This document shows positions 60,676 through 64,000 of a stretch of 64,000 bases of DNA, one piece after another. The notes under the pieces are model-generated. The model was given only the letters and a program-made list of their open reading frames with translations. It ran no database searches and was not told the origin of the DNA. Source of the DNA: Pseudoxanthomonas yeongjuensis (GTDB lineage: Bacteria; Pseudomonadota; Gammaproteobacteria; Xanthomonadales; Xanthomonadaceae); the NCBI RefSeq assembly GCF_010093345.1, contig NZ_PDWT01000003.1, forward strand, positions 1 through 64,000. Reading direction: 5' to 3'. The position numbers and the translations under genes were made by a program. Each line of letters starts with the position of its first letter. Position 1 is the first letter of the stretch.

Positions 60676-61821
60676 TCACGAATCGCACGTCCCGTGTTGC
60701 GCATCGATCCATTGGCGTATCAGCCGCACTCCTTCCCGATGCACCACCGAACGCCCCAGTTCCGGCATCATCACCGAAGGATCGTCGCTGTCCATGCGGA
60801 ATACCAGTACCGAAGCATCGGCATGGCCCGGCGCGATATCGTACAAGCGGTTGCCGGTGCCCTTGCCCGCGGCCACCGGCTGCTTGCAGAAACCCAGCTT
60901 CAGGCGGTCGCCGACCGATGCTTCCAGCCACAGGCCCGAGGTGATCGCCGGCCCGGTCGGGCTATGGCAATGGCCGCAATTGACGTCCAGATAGGCGCGC
61001 GCGCGATCCTCGATCGCGGCATGGGCCGGGTCCTGCGAGTTGGCGTTGCGCGGCGCCTGTTGCGGATCCGGCGCGCCGGCCAGGTAACCGATGCGCGAAA
61101 GGTGGACGAGCTGGTTCTCGCTGCCGTCGGCATAGGCGAAATCGCGATTGAGGTGACGCGCCTTAGGCCCGATCGGATGCAGCGCGCGGGTCTTGTTGTC
61201 GGTGGCATGGCAACTGGCGCACTGGTTCTGGTCGGGCACCTGGTAGTCCACGGCCTCGCGGCTGCCGTCGGCGTCCACCAGTTCCAGCGCAACCAGCGCG
61301 CCGGCCCGCTTCAGCGTGGCTTCGGTCTGGGTCTCGTTCCAGACGTAGGGAATCGCTTCCCAGCCGGCCTCGCGGCGCACCAGCAGGCGGGTTTCGACCA
61401 GGCGCACCTTGGACAGATCCAGCGATCCTTCATGGAAGGAGTCGTGTGCGGGATCGGTGCGCGCCACCGACTTCCCGTCCCACTTGCCACCTGCCGGCAA
61501 CGGGTAATAGAAAGTCTTGCTGATGATCGTGCCGACCGGGAAATCGAAGGCGTCCTGCGCGTCGTAGCGCGCCGGCTTGCCCCTCGGCATCCAGATCGTG
61601 CGCAGCTTGTGCGCGTAATCGCTGAACAAGGGCGTGTTGAGGTCGTACGGCACCACGCCCTGGTTCAAGGACAGGCGCGCGCCCTCGATCTTGAGCACCC
61701 GCCATTCGCTCAACGATTGGGGCTGGCCCTCGGCGAAGAATTGCACTCCCGCCTCTTCGCGTTTGCACGACACCAGCAACAGCAGCAGGCAGACCAGGAA
61801 AAAACCGCGCAACGGCATCAT
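60676..61821 (-). CDS. di-heme cytochrome c lipoprotein, SO2930-like family
   Basis: 381 residues: a lipoprotein signal (LLLLLVSC, Cys19), an N-terminal beta domain (about 25-190) and a C-terminal part with two heme sites, CASCH (201-205) and CGHCH (282-286), with Met candidates for the axial ligand late in the chain (VMMPELG). It matches my recollection of the SO2930-type di-heme family, whose members sit next to a beta-helix protein, exactly as here. The electron donor and acceptor are unknown. The ATG at 61821 lies 7 bases after the beta-helix gene; ATG 61818 is possible. Confidence 0.85.
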   Translation of the reverse strand: MMPLRGFFLVCLLLLLVSCKREEAGVQFFAEGQPQSLSEWRVLKIEGARLSLNQGVVPYDLNTPLFSDYAHKLRTIWMPRGKPARYDAQDAFDFPVGTIISKTFYYPLPAGGKWDGKSVARTDPAHDSFHEGSLDLSKVRLVETRLLVRREAGWEAIPYVWNETQTEATLKRAGALVALELVDADGSREAVDYQVPDQNQCASCHATDNKTRALHPIGPKARHLNRDFAYADGSENQLVHLSRIGYLAGAPDPQQAPRNANSQDPAHAAIEDRARAYLDVNCGHCHSPTGPAITSGLWLEASVGDRLKLGFCKQPVAAGKGTGNRLYDIAPGHADASVLVFRMDSDDPSVMMPELGRSVVHREGVRLIRQWIDAQHGTCDS

Positions 61822-61828
61822 CGGTTTA

Positions 61829-63064
61829 TCAGCCGCGGCCCAGATCCACTGCCGGCAGGCGCGGCAGGTCGCATGCGAACTGCTTGGCGTCCTTGCTCGG
61901 ATTCTTGTAGCCGCCGGGGCCGTCGGCATTGATCACGCCATTGACGTCGCGCAGGCAGATCTGCGGACCACCGGCCGGCTGGCCGTCGATCTTGCGGTCC
62001 TTGTTGTAGTAGCCATCCCACAACACGTCGGGGAAGCTGCCGCCCAGCCCGTACAACGCCACCTTCAGCGTCTTCAGGTCAAGGCCGTCGGGCGAATCGC
62101 CGCCGCCGGACACCTTGTTGCCGTGCACATAGATGCGTTCCGGATAAGGATCGAAGTCCTTGGCCATGCTCGAATCCTTGTAGCCGGTCGAGTACACGCT
62201 GGAGATGATGAAGTTGGCGGTGGCGTTGTCGGCGACCTCGTTGTCGAAGATCTCCACGTCGTCGTTGGCGTTGATCACGATCCCCGAACCCGCCGGCACG
62301 CTGGCCACCGGCGTGCCCTTGGCGCCGAAGTTGCCGGTGTTGTTGCCGATCACCTTGTTGTTGTAAACGCGGATGTTGCCGCCCTGCTGGGTCAGGTTGG
62401 GCATGTTGAAGACCAGGATGCCACCGGTGTTCTTGGTCGCGACGTTCTCGTACACGTCGGCGTTGATGGTGTTCTCGATCTCGATCCCGGCCACGTTGGA
62501 TTCGGCGCGGCTGCGGCGCACGATGACGCCGTCGGACTGACCCACGTAGATGCCCGCATCGGATGCGCCAATGGCGACCGAGTCCTCGATCAGCACATTC
62601 TTGGTCAATACCGGATACAGCCCGTAAGCGCCGTTCTTGGTGCTCGGTCCGCCGGTCCACTGCACTTTCACCTTGCGGATGGTGACGTTCTTCGATTCGC
62701 TGATCTTCAGGCCATCGCCCTTGGAGTCCTCGATGGTCAGGTTCTCGATGGTGAAATCGTCGCCATTGACCAGCAGGCCTTCGGCACCGGCCTTCTGGCC
62801 CTTGAAGCTGAGCACGCTCTGGTCGATGCCCGCGCCGCGAATGGTCACGCCATCGGCGCGCAGGGTCAGGCTGCGGTCGAAGGAGAACTTGCCCGCCGGG
62901 ATCTCGATCACGTCGCCCAGCTTGGCATCGAGCAGGCGCTCGTGGAGCTTCGCGGAGAAATCCGCGTCGCCGGCGGCGACGGCAGCGCTTTCCGGCGCCG
63001 TCCCGGTCTTCTGGCAGGCGGCGAGGACAAGCAACAAGGCGGCTACCACGACGTGTTGTCGCAT
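61829..63064 (-). CDS. parallel beta-helix repeat lipoprotein
   Basis: 411 residues: lipobox LAAC (Cys17), then right-handed parallel beta-helix turns from about residue 55 (VTIRGAGIDQSVLSFKG, FTIENLTIEDSKGDGLKISE, VLIEDSVAIGASDAGIYVGQ) to about 330, of the pectate-lyase/copper-binding NosD-like type. A periplasmic or outer-membrane enzyme or binding protein acting on an unknown, possibly sugar-like, ligand. The ATG at 63064 has AGGAGA six bases upstream. Paired with the di-heme cytochrome gene. Confidence 0.87.
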   Translation of the reverse strand: MRQHVVVAALLLVLAACQKTGTAPESAAVAAGDADFSAKLHERLLDAKLGDVIEIPAGKFSFDRSLTLRADGVTIRGAGIDQSVLSFKGQKAGAEGLLVNGDDFTIENLTIEDSKGDGLKISESKNVTIRKVKVQWTGGPSTKNGAYGLYPVLTKNVLIEDSVAIGASDAGIYVGQSDGVIVRRSRAESNVAGIEIENTINADVYENVATKNTGGILVFNMPNLTQQGGNIRVYNNKVIGNNTGNFGAKGTPVASVPAGSGIVINANDDVEIFDNEVADNATANFIISSVYSTGYKDSSMAKDFDPYPERIYVHGNKVSGGGDSPDGLDLKTLKVALYGLGGSFPDVLWDGYYNKDRKIDGQPAGGPQICLRDVNGVINADGPGGYKNPSKDAKQFACDLPRLPAVDLGRG

Positions 63065-63098
63065 CTGGGATCTCCTGGAATATCGACGGTTGCGGTGC

Positions 63099-63128
63099 GA
63101 TACGCCCGCGTATCCACGCCCGGCGTGG
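63099..63128. promoter_or_regulatory. tandem dyads in the AraC / beta-helix divergent gap
   Basis: gatacgc-cc-gcgtatc (63099-63114) is a perfect 7+7 dyad; it abuts ccacgcc-c-ggcgtgg (63114-63128), a second 7+7 dyad. They sit 35-64 bases upstream of the beta-helix ATG, in the only intergenic DNA next to the regulator. Candidate operator for the AraC-type protein; inference from position and symmetry. Confidence 0.5.
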
Positions 63129-63217
63129 TGATGCAGTCTGGTTCGTCGCCCTTGACTCGGGTGAGGGCGGGAGCGGCATACTTGGGGGGGCAAAGCGGAC
63201 AAGCTGGAGGGGCTTGA

Positions 63218-64000
63218 ATGCACGTCACCATCGAGCCGGTCAGCGAGCCTCGTCTTGCGGCGGCGGTCATCCCGACCAATATGCTGTGCCACTTGATGCA
63301 GCTGGCGCGTGAGCGACAGCTCGACAGCGCGCCGTGGTTCAAGGGCCTGCGCCTGGATCCACGGGAGATCGACGACCCCGCTACCCGCGTGTCCTACCGC
63401 CAGGCCAGCGAAGTGGTCGTCCGCGCACTGTCGGCGCTGGCCGTGCCGCACCTGGGCCTGGTCGTGGGTTGCAGGCAGGACGTGGGCAACTTCGGCCTGC
63501 TCGGCCTGGCGATGAAGACCGCCTCCACCTTCGGCGAGGCGGTACTGCTGGGCATGACCTACCAGCGCACCACCGGGGCGATGCTGGACATCGACACCGA
63601 AGCCGAGATTCCGGGCGAAGTGGCGATGATCGCGCGCGCGCCGGTGGCGATACCCGCGATCCTGCCGTTCCTGTGCGAGGAGATGTTCGCCAGCTCGCTG
63701 ATGGTGGCCCGGGAGCTGGTCGGCGCCGCGTTCCGTCCGCTGCGGCTGGAGCTGTCCTATCCCGCGCCCGCCTACGCCGACGCCTATGCCGACCTGTTCC
63801 AGTGCGAACTGCGTTTCGACCGGCCACGCAATGCGATGGTGATCGACGGCGCATGGATGGAATGGAAGTTCCCGACCTACAACGCGGTCAACGCGCGCCA
63901 GGTATTGGAACTGTGTCGCCGGCAGCTGGCCGACATCGCCGCGCCGCAAAGCGAAATCACCGCCACCGTGGAGCGTTTCCTGCGCCAGCACGTGCGCGAG
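63218..64000 (+). CDS. AraC family transcriptional regulator (N-terminal 261 residues)
   Basis: The visible part is the arabinose-binding-like N-terminal domain found in AraC regulators of the OruR/ArgR-like group: FGLLGLAMKTASTFGEAVLL, LRLELSYPAPAYADAYADLF, FDRPRNAMVIDGAWM; the chain reaches the start of the helix-turn-helix part (EITATVERFLRQHVRE). The DNA-binding domain lies beyond the right edge. ATG at 63218 with GGAGG upstream. Divergent from the beta-helix/cytochrome genes and the probable regulator of them. Confidence 0.88.
   Translation, partial: MHVTIEPVSEPRLAAAVIPTNMLCHLMQLARERQLDSAPWFKGLRLDPREIDDPATRVSYRQASEVVVRALSALAVPHLGLVVGCRQDVGNFGLLGLAMKTASTFGEAVLLGMTYQRTTGAMLDIDTEAEIPGEVAMIARAPVAIPAILPFLCEEMFASSLMVARELVGAAFRPLRLELSYPAPAYADAYADLFQCELRFDRPRNAMVIDGAWMEWKFPTYNAVNARQVLELCRRQLADIAAPQSEITATVERFLRQHVRE

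Noticed and set aside
58740-60944. Plus-strand frame of 734 codons opposite the TonB receptor
   Set aside because: Shadow of the receptor gene; His/Gln/Arg-rich translation without domains.

Overview
The window is 64 kb of GC-rich (about 65%) chromosome from a gammaproteobacterium of the Xanthomonadaceae/Lysobacteraceae (Lysobacterales). This rests on gene order (lptFG divergent from pepA-holC-valS; ponA divergent from pilMNOPQ; xerD-dsbC; a moxR-DUF58-Bat cluster), on protein sequences, and on many inverted REP-type palindromes of the kind common in xanthomonads. I see no rRNA, tRNA, CRISPR, prophage or insertion sequence. Genus cannot be fixed from the sequence alone.

Layout. 1-4142 (-): the 5' part of a very large trimeric autotransporter adhesin, running off the left edge. 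4551-8471 (-): purL. 8560-10618 (-): xerD and a lipoprotein DsbC. 10664-11143 (+): an RDD membrane protein. 11273-13449 (-): lptF-lptG (LPS export), divergent from 13600-18578 (+): pepA, holC, valS. 18672-22759 (-): a DUF2339/DUF3999 membrane pair. 23001-24005 (-): gapA. 24094-28925 (+): S1/P1 nuclease, a small membrane protein, a persulfide-dioxygenase-like metallo-hydrolase, a small molybdopterin-binding-domain protein and modABC. 29020-29578 (+): a flavin-reductase gene broken by a one-base frameshift. 29699-31316 (-): an M56 peptidase/TonB-domain protein with its BlaI-type repressor and a dyad operator. 31441-33408 (+): acetyl-CoA hydrolase/transferase family. 33483-37004 (-): transketolase and a dicarboxylate/amino-acid symporter. 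37186-44154 (-): the moxR, DUF58, DUF4381, batA, batB-batC fusion, batD cluster. 44449-49433 (-): pilMNOPQ, divergent from PBP1A (49654-52161). 52301-58038: an unknown protein, gltA, rpmE2, a nucleoside hydrolase and recG. 58098-64000: a TonB-dependent receptor, a di-heme cytochrome lipoprotein and a beta-helix lipoprotein, divergent from an AraC-type regulator cut by the right edge.

Most of the window is core metabolism and envelope biology: LPS export, type IV pilus assembly, peptidoglycan synthesis, adhesin, periplasmic disulfide isomerisation, Bat complex. The most system-like stretch without a known job is the right end (AraC regulator / beta-helix lipoprotein / di-heme cytochrome / TonB receptor). 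The most striking DNA-level signal is the REP repeats. At least seven sequence families occupy intergenic gaps. Two copies lie in frame inside valS, and two others supply the stop codons of the genes next to them.
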